Assembly (NCBI GenBank): GCA_039720395.1
Contig: CM077828.1
Location: 23,478,717-23,542,716, forward strand
Length of the DNA stretch: 64,000 bases
Direction: 5' to 3'
From: Liquidambar formosana
Lineage: Eukaryota; Streptophyta; Magnoliopsida; Saxifragales; Altingiaceae
Shown: positions 11,430 to 22,630 of the stretch, one piece after another
Layout: every line of letters starts with the position of its first letter
Numbering within the stretch: the stretch's first letter is position 1
Notes under the pieces: model-generated
What the model was told of the DNA's origin: nothing
Database searches by the model: none
Seen by the model: only the letters and a program-made list of their open reading frames with translations
Position numbers and translations under genes: made by a program

Positions 11430-12833
11430 ATGGATCTTGCTAATGAATTATTCAATTCCGAGATGACTGGTGGAGATATATGCCTAGCAGACAGTGCCAC
11501 AACGCACACTATCCTTCGAGATAAAAGATATTTTTTCGACATTATATTAAATGAAATTAATGTCAATACAATATCAGGTCCTGCGAACCTGATCGATGGC
11601 TCCGGAAGAGCCACAATCATGTTACCTGGTGGAACAAACTTACATATCAACGACGCTTTATATTCAATCAGATCCAGAAGAAATCTGCTAAGTTTTAAAG
11701 ATATACGTCGTAATGGATATCATATTGAAACTGCATGTGAACGTAATGTAGAATATCTCTGCATTACTTCAATTATTTTAGGCCAGAAGCTTGTATTAGA
11801 GAAACTTCCTACTTTCTCTTCGGGGTTGTATTATACAACTATAAGAACAATTGAATCAAATGTGGTGATGGACCTGAAGTCCTCTGATTCAAAAACTTTT
11901 ATGCTTTGGCATGACCGACTTGGTCACCCGGGATCAACAATGATACGTCGAATCCTTACCAATTCACATGGACATCCATTAAAGAGCCGGAAGATTCTCT
12001 TGTCTAGTGATTATCCATGTATTGCTTGCTCCCAGGGAAAATTGGTTATTAGACCATCTCCTACAAAAGTTATTGTTGAATCTCCAAAATTTTTGGAACG
12101 AATTCAAGGGGATATATGTGGACCTATTTCTCCACCATGTGGACCATTTCGCTATTTTATGGTTTTGATAGATGCCTCAACACGATGGTCACATGTTTGT
12201 TTGCTATCTACTCGCAATGCTGCATTTGCTAGGCTCCTTGCCCAAATAATCAGGTTACAAGCACAATTTCCAGATCATCCGATCAAGAAGATCCGCCTTG
12301 ATAATGTCGGTGAATTTTCATCTCAAACATTTGATGACTTTTGCATGTCAGTTGGGATTGATATTGAACATCCAGTTGCTCATATCCATACTCAGAATGG
12401 GTTAGCAGAAGCTTTTATCAAACATCTTCAGCTGATTGCTCGACCTTTACTTATGAAGACCAAATTACCTATTTCTGCCTGGGGACATGCCATCTTACAT
12501 GCTGCAGTATTGGTTCGTCTTCGCCCTACTGCTTATCAGCAACAATCACCATTACAACTTGTACTTGGTCAACCACCGAATATTTCCCATCTACGAACTT
12601 TTGGTTGTACTGTACAAGTTCCGATTCCAACCCCACAACGCACTAAAATGGGTCCTCAACGTCAATTGGGAATATATATTGGGTTTGATTCACCTTCCAT
12701 CATCAGATTTCTTGAATCATTGACAGGTGATGTTTTTACAGCAAGATTTGCAGATTGTCATTTTGATGAAACACAGTTCCCGTCGTTAGGGGGAGGAAAT
12801 CCACTGATAGAAGAACGACGTGAACTTTCTTAG
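11430..12833 (+). pseudogene. copia pol, N-terminal half: protease and integrase (ends at in-frame TAG)
   Basis: A 467-codon frame. The aspartic protease motif ADSATTH lies near residue 20, in place of the usual DSGA. The GAG-pre-integrase zinc region has WHDRLGH (H161, H166) and CIAC (C197, C200). The integrase core keeps D228 (GDICGP), D291 (RLDN) and E327 (GLAEAF), the expected D,D-35-E spacing. The frame stops at TAG 12831-12833, where family members normally have Trp; the same frame then continues to 15008. The break separates integrase from reverse transcriptase, so this copy is probably non-autonomous. Confidence 0.9.
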
Positions 12834-15008
12834 AATGTACCATCTTTGTCCCATCTTGATCCACGTACTGCTCAATGTGAAACTGAAGTACAGAGGATCA
12901 CTCATCTTCAGAAGATTGCTAATCAAATGCCTGATGCATTTACAGACGTAGCAAAAATAACTAAGTCTTATATACCGGCTGCAAACACACCAGCAAAGAT
13001 CAATGTACCAATTGGTAAGTCTACTATTATTGCAGCAAATGAATTATCTACTACACGCCTGAAGCGTGGTAGACCATTGGGCTCAAAAGATTTAGTTCCC
13101 CGGAAGAGGAAAATAAAAGGGCAACAAAATATAAAAAATAGTACTCCGGAAGAGGCTATTGAACAAGAAATAAATATTCCCACAAATTCTGATTTAATAA
13201 CTCCTGAAGAGGAAAATGTCCCTGAAGAGACAGAAAACAATAAAAAGGCATATGTACATGGAAATGAAGAAATTTCCATAAACTATACATGTACAAAAGA
13301 ATTGTGGGATCGCTCAGAAGTGGTTATTAATGATGTATTTTCTTTCGCAGTAGCTACTGAAATTTTGAAAGATGATGATGATCTCGAACCACGCACTGTA
13401 GACGAATGTCACAGTAGACCTGATTGGTCAAAATGGAAAGAAGCAATCCAAGCAGAATTGGATTCGCTAGAAAAACGTAAAGTATTTGGACCTGTAGTCC
13501 TAACACCCAATGATGTGAAACCCGTGGGTTACAAATGGGTGTTTGTAAGAAAGCGTAATGATAAAAATGAGATCGTCAGATATAAAGCTCGTTTAGTAGC
13601 ACAAGGTTTCCTGCAGAGACCTGGGATTGATTATGAAGAAACATATTCACCTGTAATGGATGCCATTACATTTCGATATTTAATTAGTCTGTCAGTCTCA
13701 GAAGGACTTGACATGCGTCTTATGGACGTAGTTACTGCATATTTATATAGAAAGTTAGATGCAGATATATATATAAAGATCCCTGAAGGATTCAAATTGC
13801 CTGAAGCAAATACATCACAACCACGAAATATGTACTCAATTAAACTGAGACGATCCTTGTATGGATTAAAACAATCTGGAAGAATGTGGTATAATCGTCT
13901 CAGTGAGTACTTAGTTAAAGAAGGATATATTAATAATCCTATATGCCCTTGTGTATTTATAAAGAAATCAGAATCTGGATTCGCCATCATTGCAGTCTAT
14001 GTTGATGATATAAATTTAATTGGGACTCCTGAAGAGCTCATGAAAGCTGCTGAATATTTGAAAAAAGAATTTGAGATGAAAGATTTAGGGAGAACAAAAT
14101 ATTGTCTCGGCCTGCAGATCGAGCATAAATCAAATGGAATTCTTATCCATCAATCAGCTTATACCGAAAAGGTATTGAAACGTTTTAATATGGATAAAGC
14201 GCATCCACTAAGTTCTCCCATGGTCGTTCGATCTCTTGATATTAAGAAAGATCCATTTCGCCCCAAAGAAGATAATGAAATGCTACTTGGTCCTGAAGTA
14301 CCATATCTTAGTGCAATAGGTGCTTTGTTATATTTAGCACAATGCACTAGGCCTGATATAGCATTTTCAGTCAACTTATTAGCAAGATTCAGTTCTGCTC
14401 CAACTCGACGACACTGGAATGGTATTAAACATATTTTACGCTACCTTCGTGGAACTACAGATATGGGTTTGTTTTACTCAAAGGAATTAGCCCGTGGTCC
14501 TTGTTTAGAAGGATATGCAGATTCTGGATACCTTTCTGATCCTCACAAAGCTCGCTCACAAACAGGGTATGTATTTACATGTGGCAATACAGCAATCTCT
14601 TGGCGATCTACAAAACAGACTTTAATTGCTACATCTTCTAATCACTCTGAGATACTTGCACTCCATGAAGCAAGTCGTGAATGTGTATGGTTAAGATCTG
14701 TAGTCCATCACATTCGAGACACATGTGGGTTACCTTTGATTAAAGGTATGCCAACAACAATTTATGAAGATAATGCTGCATGTATTGCACAAATTCAAGG
14801 AGGGTACATCAAAGGTGATAGAACCAAACACATTTCACCAAAGTTCTTCTACACTCATGAACTCCAGCAGAGGCATGAAATTGATGTGAAGCAAATACGT
14901 TCCACTGATAATCTTGCGGATTTATTCACCAAGGCCTTACCATCGTCAACATTCAAGAAATTGGTATATGGCATTGGAATGCGTCGGGTTTGCGATCAGT
15001 TAAGTTGA
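12834..15008 (+). pseudogene. copia pol, C-terminal half: reverse transcriptase and RNase H
   Basis: It is in the same frame as the segment before the TAG. The reverse transcriptase has the WKEAIQAELDSLE start, RYKARLVAQGF, and the catalytic YVDD at about 13998-14009. RNase H keeps GYADSGY, SEILAL and YEDNAA, and ends with the usual DNLADLFTKALP near the C-terminus. No second stop or frameshift is visible in the 2.1 kb. It would be made only by readthrough of the TAG or supplied in trans by other copies. Confidence 0.9.
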
Positions 15009-15266
15009 TACTTATCTTCTTATCAGGGGGAGTATTCATTTTTGGACATATGCACGCTGTACTCTTTTTCCTTCGCCTAGGTTTTGTCCCATTGGGTTTT
15101 CCTGGCAAGGTTTTAATGAGGCAGTTTCTTTAGTGCGTCCAACACCACTCTAAGATTTACAAAAATGTTGTACTCTTTTTCTTTCACTAGTTTTTTCCCA
15201 CTGGGTTTTTCTAGTAAGGTTTTAACGAGGCACATTATCTTAGTTTGGTGGACATCCAAGGGGGAG

Positions 15267-15509
15267 TGTTATGAATATTAAACATTGAGTGGACATTGAG
15301 TGGATGTCCACACCCCCTCCACTTTGTGATAATGGGAACACAATCATAAGTGGGTTAGGTAATCCCATCATGAGGAATAAATGCAAACAAAGATAAAAGG
15401 GGAAGGGGAGAAAGAAGAGAGGATGTATTCGGAGAGAAAGAAGAGAAAGGAGATGAATGAGAAATTTTATTCTCCTCATAACTTGTTCTAAATTCTTGGT
15501 TTTATAACA
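15267..15509 (+). repeat. 3' LTR of the copia element
   Basis: 243 bp, four mismatches to the 5' LTR, preceded by the polypurine tract and followed by the target duplication TAAAT. Confidence 0.96.
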
Positions 15510-15529
15510 TAAATAATTTTTGCCCATAG

Positions 15530-16160
15530 CCTTATTTAAGATTTTGAAGCCAAGGGTCAGTTGGACAAAATTTTGTTAATTCTTATGATTACATTTTATT
15601 ATATTATACCGTGAGTGCTCCGTTCTTATGTCTTATTCCTGCGTAGGGATACCCACTTGCATTCAATAGGATTGGACTCATATTTTCTTCCACCCAAAAA
15701 TAAAAAAGCTTAACAATAATTAAATAATTTTTGCAATTGAGCTTTATGCATGATTCATGACACGCTCATGATTAGAGCACAGGTCACACCAGGGGCAAAG
15801 CCAGGAAATTGCCTCAGGTGAGGTAATTAATTGCAATTTATTATATTTTGGTGATCACTTTAAACTTAATACCAAATAAAGGATGCTAATTGTCAACTTA
15901 TTACAAATTGATTGTATATGTACTAAAAAAATGACTACTAAGTTCCTTTATTTGGTATTAATTTTAAAAAAATCATAAAAAATGCAAAAGTTTTAGAAAA
16001 CCATTTTTTTTTTTTTGGGTGAAATTTTCAGGTGGAGCGTTTGCCCCACCTGCTTGGTCTTCGCCCATGGGTCACACTGAGAATAGGGCCTTGGCAGGGA
16101 AATTCTATGGTAGATTTGGGTATTGTACCTGTAAGTGATAATTGATCACATTTTATAGTA
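15530..16160. repeat. Dispersed host repeat R1, right part
   Basis: It contains GATTTTGAAGCCAAGG, CATTCAATAGGATTGGACTC and AACAATAATTAAATAATTTT, which are also found at 21700-22100 and 24560-24790. Around 15716-15735 it shows what the copia target looked like before insertion. It is interrupted by a hAT MITE at 15790-16069. Confidence 0.65.
15790..16069. mobile_element. hAT-type MITE with 8-bp target duplication
   Basis: A 280-bp element starting CAGGGGCAAAGCCAGG and ending CTTCGCCCATG, imperfect terminal inverted repeats. It is flanked by GGTCACAC at 15782-15789 and 16070-16077; 8-bp duplications are diagnostic of hAT transposition. The related segment near 22005 (GAGGTCATACTGAGAA) lacks the element and marks the empty site. 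It has no coding capacity. Confidence 0.82.
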
Positions 16161-16168
16161 AATAGTTA

Positions 16169-16436
16169 TTCTCTCCATTCCTAAATTATTAACCTCCTTT
16201 TTTTTTTTTAGGGATGTTCAAAATTATTGTCACATTCAAAAAGTCATTGATTCTTTTTATTTTATTTCCTAAAATACCCTTAAAAGGGGTATTCTCTCTT
16301 TTTCCAAAGTTTTGTACACTAAAGGATAAAATTGGAAAATCAAAACATATATATTGATGTGAAAGCATTTAATAAGGTTTCCTAAAAAAAACATGTTTTT
16401 TAAAAGGGGACGACCGTCAATTAAGAACGAAGGGAG
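16169..16436. mobile_element. Stowaway-like MITE (Tc1/mariner type)
   Basis: TA flanks at both ends (16167-16168 and 16437-16438). The left end reads TTCTCTCCATTCC and the right end GAACGAAGGGAG, which fits degenerate CTCCCT..GTTCC Stowaway termini. The related segment near 24800 lacks it. Confidence 0.6.
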
Positions 16437-17050
16437 TACATTTATCATAATCTTAAGTCTCATTTTTAACTACTTCTCATAAAATGTAACTTAGGGTTAT
16501 CACAAATATAATCACTTACGATAAAATTTAATGTAATCAATTGTTTTCTTTGTCCCACTTTGTTCAATAACAATTTCCATTTTAGAAATTCCTCAAATGT
16601 TTGTTCATTGTTAAAAGTCAAGTTTATTTTACTTTCCCAACATACTCTTTCTATATTAAAATTACATTTACTTTAACCATAACACAATAGAGCAAAAGGG
16701 TAAAATTGAAAAGTTAAAATTAATGAATAACTAACATGACAATGTATTAAATAATTCATCTTAATATGCATGCTTAGTCAAAGTGACTCAAACAATTTGG
16801 GACAAAGGTAGTATCACTTGAGGATAAACATCTCCAATCATGAGACAAAAGGTGAGACAAGGTTGTTTTTGACCTCATGTGTGAAAAGTAGGTGCTTCAA
16901 TTGTTAATGCATTTGGTGAGGCAAATATAGCTTGAGATGGTCCTCGGGTCTAATGACATGTCACATCCCAATAGAGGTGTAGGATTTACGAAAGTCTTGG
17001 TTTTGACTCCGTATGGATACATGTGTTGGTGTGTATTCTCTTATTGTTTG

Positions 17051-17091
<41 letters not shown>

Positions 17092-17094
<3 letters not shown>

Positions 17095-17192
17095 CAGGTC
17101 AGCACATGTTGATATAAGTTATATTAGCATTTAGCACCATCTATGATTGGGTCAGCACATGTTGATATAAGTTATATTAGCATTTAGCACCA
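17092..17192. repeat. Short tandem duplication, about 51 bp x 2
   Basis: GTCAGCACATGTTGATATAA plus TTATATTAGCATTTAGCACCAT is present twice in a row with only flanking differences. Confidence 0.75.
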
Positions 17193-17301
17193 TGTATTGG
17201 GGGTTGTACTCTAGGCATTGGCTTAATGTACCTTGTTATATATCCACTAATGCACGAGGTACAACTCCCAATATGAGTGTTGATATATATATATATATAT
17301 A

Positions 17302-17529
17302 TTGAGCCAAATCTTGAACTATGTTTGTCTCAAGAAATGACTTAAATGCAAATTTGTAAAATCATGCTCCAAGAAATAGTTGGAGGTAAAGAGAAAAGTG
17401 CATGAGGCAAAAAAATTGAGCCAAATCTTGAACTATGTTTGTCTCAAAAAATGACTTAAATGCAAATTTGTAAAATCATGCTCCAAGAAATAGTTGGAGG
17501 TAAAGAGAAAAGTGCATGAGGCAAAAAAA
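17302..17529. repeat. 114-bp tandem duplication
   Basis: Copies at 17302-17415 and 17416-17529 differ by one base (CAAGAAATGA versus CAAAAAATGA). The homologous place in the second large repeat copy (about 18720-18832) has the unit only once, so this duplication is recent. Confidence 0.88.
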
Positions 17530-17699
17530 TGGTTCACATGCATTGGAGTAGTCAATTTTTTTAGGTGATGCGTTTTCTTTATAGCAATACATTTTTACAC
17601 TATAGCAATAAAAAAAAATGTATATAGCTCATTATAATGTTTCACATGGTTGGAGATGCTTGAAATTACCTAACTTTTGTATGGACATTATTGAATTCC

Positions 17700-17965
17700 C
17701 GTCTTTACAAGACATTACGATTTTCAGTTTGAATCAAGTAAGAGAATAGTCATACGGGAAATAGTACTTTCAGCTCTAGTCAAAAGGGAAATCATGAAAA
17801 AAATAGTCATAAAGGAAATCATAATTTTATCTCCAGTCATAAGGCAAATCATATTTTCAGCTATAGTCAAAAGGGAAATCATATTTTTAGCTCTAGTCGA
17901 TCATAAGGCAAATCAAAAGAATTGTCATAAGGAAAATCATATTTTCAGCAAGCTCCAGTCATAAG
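17700..17965. repeat. Degenerate minisatellite built on AAGG(G/C)AAATCATATTTTCAG
   Basis: About eight imperfect units combine AGTCATAAGG or AGTCAAAAGG with AAATCAT and TTTTCAGCTC. A single similar unit (GAAATCACATATTTTCAGCTC) occurs at 25297-25317, just before the kinase start codon, suggesting the array expanded from a copy of that 5' flank. Confidence 0.6.
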
Positions 17966-17974
17966 GAAAATCAT

Positions 17975-18682
17975 AAAATGTGATCAATTGCTTTCTTTGG
18001 CTCACTTTGTTTGATAAAAATTTCCATTTTAAAAAAACTTAAAATGTTTGCTCATTGTTAGAAGTTGAGATAAAAAAAATTATTTTACTTTCCCAACATA
18101 ATCTTTATTGCATTTAAAATTATATTTACTTTAACCTTAACACAATAAAGTAAGAGGGTAAAATTGAAAAGTTAAAATTAATGGGTCACTTGATAATGTA
18201 TTAAATAATTCATCTTAACATGTGTGCTTAGTCAAAGTGACTCAAATAATTTGGGACAAAGGGAGTATCACTTGAAGATAAGCATCTCCAACCATGAGAC
18301 AAAAAGTGAGACGGGGTTATTTTTTGCCTCATGTGAAAAGTAGGTGCTTCAATATTGGCTAATACATTTGGTGAGGCAAATATAGCTTGAGGCGCCAATG
18401 GCCATCAGGTTTAATGGCATGTCCCATCCCAATAAGGGTGTGGGGTTTGCGGAGATCTTGGTTTCGACTTTTGCGTGGGTATGTGTGTGGGTGTGTAAGT
18501 GTGTGTTCTCTTATTAATCCTTATAAAGTTAACATGTGTTAATGTAAGTAATATCAGTATTATGTATTGGGGGTTGTACACTATGCATTAGCCCAATGTT
18601 CCTCATAATCTACTAATGCACCGGGTACAACCCCAATTTGGGTGTTGATATTAGTTATATCAACGCTTGCTCACTCGATCAT

Positions 18683-18718
<36 letters not shown>

Positions 18719-19060
18719 CTTGAGGCAAATCTTAAACTATATTTGCCTCCAGAAATGGCTCAAATACAAATTTGTTACATCATCTTGCAAGAAATAGTTG
18801 GAAGTAAAGAGAAAGATAAATGATGCAAAAAAAATGATCAATTTTTTTATGTAATGCATTTTCACAATAATAATGCATTTTTTGCATTGCTATGCTAATG
18901 TAAAATAGCAATGCAAAAAATACATATAACTCATTTAAATGCCTCACATGATTAAAGATGCTAGAAATTATCTAATTTTTTGTATGGATACTATTGAATT
19001 CCTCAACTCGACGAGACTGATTTTCAATTTGAATCAAGAAAAGGAATAGTAATAAGGCCA
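17975..19060. repeat. Direct repeat, copy 2
   Basis: Diverged partner of 16540-17790. It has its own (AT)n run near 18682-18717 and a single 114-bp-type unit. No coding sequence is seen. Confidence 0.7.
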
Positions 19061-19187
19061 TTATTGTTGTGATGAATTTTTTATCTAATGTTACCAAAAA
19101 ATGTCTCCAAAAAGCCAAAAAATTAAAAGAAAAAGAAGAGTAGGAGGACGGAGAACAGACTGGATCGATGACACCTAAAATTGATGT

Positions 19188-20085
19188 ACTCTGACACGGA
19201 CACGGCGCATCACAATGGACACGACATATTAATGTATATCTTATATAAATAATTGTTTTATACACAACATATAATTTTGATTAAATTATCTAATCCATAT
19301 ACTAAAAATTGCCAAACTTGGGAGATGAACTCAACAGTGATAACACTTACATTCTACACCACTACTACTACTCTCTTATCATATGTTCAGATGTGTTCGA
19401 GAGTATCATGTACAACCTCTTGTCCAAATCAGACAGACAGACACGGGTCTTTTTTAGAATCGTCTCTGCTATATAGCTTCCCGACGACAGCAAATGGACA
19501 TCAATTTCAATGACAGCAATTTTAGCCTTTCACATTGGGATATTGAGATAGTGAATCAAAATTTTAAAATCATTGAGCACTGAATCTTACAAGAACAGCC
19601 CCAATTCCACTCCACCAAGAGAGAGAGAGAGAGAAGTAAAATATCTGCGTTAAGGGAAAACAACTACAAAAATTATACCTTTTCTTTGCTGCCTTCATTC
19701 AACTTAAATGAAGAAACTCTCCTGCGGCCTCCAATTTTAACTTCAAAAGCACTTCCTTCTAATTCCCCCATTGAGACACAAGCCTTCTCCACTGGTAAAT
19801 CAGAAACTATATCAGCCTGTTCATCCAGCAAATTGAATAGTTCAGAAAGGTAAAGAAGAAAATTCACACAAGGGAGACGATGAAAATATGAGCCAAACTT
19901 GAGCATAATGAACTAGACTCTAAAAAATAATTTAGGATCCAAAGATTGTAAATTAATAAGACAAGATGTGTGTGTAGGGTACAAAAGGCATACTGTGCTT
20001 AGCAAATAAAATAAACAATTAGAACAAGTTTTAATTAAGTGATATATAATATTTAAAATATTATATCTATCAATTACATATATTG
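19188..20085 (-). pseudogene. Partial, rearranged copy of the SNF2-HNH helicase gene
   Basis: 19188-19908 is highly similar to about 36995-37891 of the helicase gene. 19909-20085 is similar to 46052-46222, a different intron of the same gene about 8.2 kb away. The copy keeps exon 16 as an open frame (19679-19849, same 171-nt length, with [20 protein letters not shown]). It has lost its splice acceptor (TTTAG to TTTAC at the exon border). It also lacks the 200 bases equivalent to 37362-37561, which hold exon 17; the gap is bounded by CTGA on both sides. It cannot encode a helicase. Confidence 0.85.
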
Positions 20086-20134
20086 ATATATAATTTTTTT
20101 GATGAGGACATATATTGATATATAATTATATATA

Positions 20135-20474
20135 GGGTTAGGATTCGTAGACACAAGATTTGACACAAATTTTGATACAAGTTTCTATAACTTAATCTAT
20201 GAAACATATTTTGAAAAATCCAATGTTGGATTAAATAATCTCCTATGTAGATCATTCATACCAAAAATCAAGTTGATCCGATATTATTTGTGATCCAATC
20301 CAAAAACTTGTATTTCTTATCAACAAAAATCTCACATTTATGGATGAAGCGGTTCTAAATCTCGGATCAACTTAATTTTTGGCATGCATGATCTACGTAG
20401 GGAGACAATCTAATCCAACGGTGAGTTTCTCAAAATATGCTTCACATATAGAGTTATAAAAACTTGTGTGTATA
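20135..20474. mobile_element. Long-TIR MITE, copy A (3' truncated)
   Basis: It begins GGGTTAGGATTCGTAGACAC and has internal inverted arms (TCAAGTTGATCCGA against CGGATCAACTTAAT; GTTGGATTAAATAATC against its complement near 20411). It matches the complete copy at 33291-33681, including CATTTATGGATGAAGCGG. The right terminus is missing where a Helitron-like element begins. Confidence 0.65.
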
Positions 20475-20891
20475 TCTATACTACCTATAAAAAGATGAAT
20501 GTAAGAAAAACTTTTGATTGACTAATATACCCTTATTTTAATTTTTAAATACACAACTATCCACCCTTCTGCATATATAGGAAATATAGCAATATGGAAA
20601 CTATAATTCTAAAACATATACCTTAATATATAAAACACAAATAGGAATTCAAAGGAAACGGAAACTATAATTCTTATATGATAAATAGAAATATATAGGA
20701 ATATGGAAACTATAATTCTAAAACACATCCCTTAAAATATAAAATATAAAAATATAAAATATAAAAAAATATAAAATGTTTATCTTTAAAAATATTTATG
20801 AAAAAAATATAAAATGTTTATGTATTTATTATTTTGTATGACTAATATTATTTAAAAATATTCATGTGCAACGCACGTGTGCTATATCTAG
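20475..20891 (+). mobile_element. Helitron-like element 1
   Basis: It starts TCTATACTACC after an A and ends ..GCTATATCTAG before a T, as Helitrons do (5' TC, 3' CTAG, insertion between A and T). A 3' hairpin (CATGTGC-AAC-GCACGTG, 20863-20879) lies 8 bases before CTAG. It is 417 bp, AT-rich, with no Rep/helicase, and is therefore non-autonomous. Confidence 0.8.
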
Positions 20892-20936
20892 TATATATAT
20901 ATATATATATATAGCATGTGTTGATGTAACTTATAT

Positions 20937-21130
20937 GGAGGGCTCTATTGGCATTCAAAGACTTGTTTTTCATCCCTCACTTATTTTACACTTTAAGATT
21001 TTATAAAAAATATATAAGGTTTTCACAAAATCTGATCGCACTAGCTATTAGAAAACATTATTTTGAACAACTTTTTAGAAGAAATTTTTTTCAAAATCTA
21101 TCGTTTAAGTGGACTTGGTGATCAAGTATA
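20937..21130. mobile_element. Half copy of the Mutator-type MITE
   Basis: GGAGGGCTCTATTGGC, AAGGTTTTCAC and CATTATTTTGAACAACTTT match the left half of the complete element in the kinase intron (28493-28907). The right half and terminus are absent. Confidence 0.5.
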
Positions 21131-21145
21131 ACTTCAGCCAAGATA

Positions 21146-22110
21146 GAAATTACGAAATCACTAGCCAAACAATGCTGGAGTACAAAAGGCATAAACCCCT
21201 AAGGCTATATTTGTTTAACTGGAATGAAATTGATGAGAATAGAATTTAATTCCATACTTAAAGTAGTCTGAAATGGGAAGAAATTTGAAATGATTGTCCA
21301 AATTTGTTGTTTGATTGCATTCTCAATTAAATTATCCCATCTAAACAGTAAAATGAATGGAATGTCCATTTCATTTTAGCTAAATAAACATAGCTTAAGG
21401 ATAATTATTTCAATCCTTATACCTGAGGAAGTTAAAGTGAAAGTGAAAGAAGCCACCAGGGTTAGCCTAATGGTGAGAAAAGATGGAGAAAATGATAGGA
21501 GTAGGATAGGTTAAAGGTTCGAACTCCTCCCAATATACCAAAAAAAATAATAAAAATAAAAAGGGAAAGCGGAAGAGCTTCAAGTCCTTCTACACGCACT
21601 TGCCACACCAAAAATAAAAATAAAAATAAAAATTTCCGTCTACACAAAAGGGACCAGTCGATCACCAACTCGAGTTTGTGCAATCAAGTGGAGGATTGAC
21701 TTATTTATGATTTTGAAGCGAAGGATTAGTTGGACCAAATTTTGTTGATTCTTATGATTATATTTTATTATATTATCCCTTGATGTCTTGTCATTTTGCC
21801 TAACAAAATTGACGCTTCACTGTGGGTGCTCAACTCTTAGGTCCTATTCTTGCGTGGGATGCCCCCTTGCATTCAATAGGATTGGAGCCAGTTTTTATTC
21901 CACCCAAAATTAAAAAAATAAAAAAGCTTAACAATAATTAAATATTTTTGCAATTGAGCTTTATTCATGATCCGTGACACGCTCATGATGAGAGCAGAGG
22001 TCATACTGAGAAAAGGCCTTGCCAAGAAAATTCTATGGTAGGTTTGGCCTTTGGGTATTGTTCTTCTAAGTGATTATTTATCACATTTTATAGTAAATAG
22101 TTATTCTTTG
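21146..22110. repeat. Dispersed host repeat R2
   Basis: Collinear with R1 (9176-9913 plus 15510-16160) but without the copia, hAT and Stowaway insertions, so it shows the pre-insertion arrangement. A SINE-like insert lies at 21447-21565. Confidence 0.65.
21447..21565 (+). mobile_element. tRNA-derived SINE
   Basis: Pol III box A-like TAGCCTAATGGT (about 21463) and box B-like GGTTCGAACTCC (about 21516) are spaced as in a tRNA. An A-rich tail follows (ATAAAAATAAAAAG). R1 lacks this insert at the equivalent place. Confidence 0.65.
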
Positions 22111-22160
22111 GGGGTTTTTTTTTTTTTTTTTTTTTTAAAAAGGATGTTTTAAATTTATTA

Positions 22161-22520
22161 TCTATACTACCTATAAAAAGATGAATGTAAGAAAAACTTT
22201 TGATTGACTAATAAACCCTTATTTTAATTTTTAAATACAAAACTACCCACCCTTCTGCATATATGGAAAATATAATAATATGAAAACTATAATTCTAAAA
22301 CACATACCTTAATATATAAAATACAAATAGGAATTCAAAGAAAATGGAAACTATAATTCCTATATAATAAATATAAATATATAGGAATATGGAAACTATA
22401 ATTCTAAAACAACAGCCGAAACACATACCTTAATATATTCTAAAACACATACCTTAATAAATAAAACACAAATAAGAATTCAAAGGAAACGGAAATTATA
22501 ATTCCTATATAATAAATAAA
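22161..22520 (+). mobile_element. Helitron-like element 2, 5' part
   Basis: It starts TCTATACTACC after an A, and its first about 85 bases are nearly identical to element 1. Internal units (GGAAACTATAATTC, ACACATACCTTAATA) repeat several times. No 3' hairpin is found before element 3, so the end is lost. Confidence 0.6.
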
Positions 22521-22630
22521 CAACTGGATTGTAAAATTTTACTTTCTCCATCAAGAGTAGTTTCAACCTTCTCTCCACCTTTTCCATTAATGGCAACTTC
22601 TCCCTTTTTTGGTAAGTTTTGCTCTGCAAA

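Larger units (their letters stand above)
9914..15509 (+). mobile_element. Full-length Ty1-copia LTR retrotransposon
   Basis: Two 243-bp LTRs (9914-10156 and 15267-15509) start TGTTATG and end TATAACA. Both outer flanks carry the 5-bp duplication TAAAT (9909-9913 and 15510-15514). A purine tract (AAGGGGGAG, about 15258-15266) sits directly before the 3' LTR. Coding order is gag, protease, integrase, reverse transcriptase, RNase H, which defines Ty1-copia. The LTRs differ at four positions, so the insertion is fairly young. The element interrupts repeat R1: the paralogous segment at about 15716-15735 reads as the uninterrupted site. The sequence after the 5' LTR (CGTTATCAGTACGA) is not the common tRNA-iMet primer site. 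Confidence 0.96.
16540..17790. repeat. Direct repeat, copy 1 of a segment of about 1.2 kb
   Basis: It is recognisably repeated at 17975-19060, offset by about 1.45 kb (for example TTACTTTCCCAACATA, GTCAAAGTGACTCAAA and TTTGGTGAGGCAAATATAGC). It includes an (AT)n run near 17057-17090 and a doubled 114-bp unit. Part of it also matches 24860-25150 upstream of the kinase gene. No coding sequence is seen. Confidence 0.7.
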
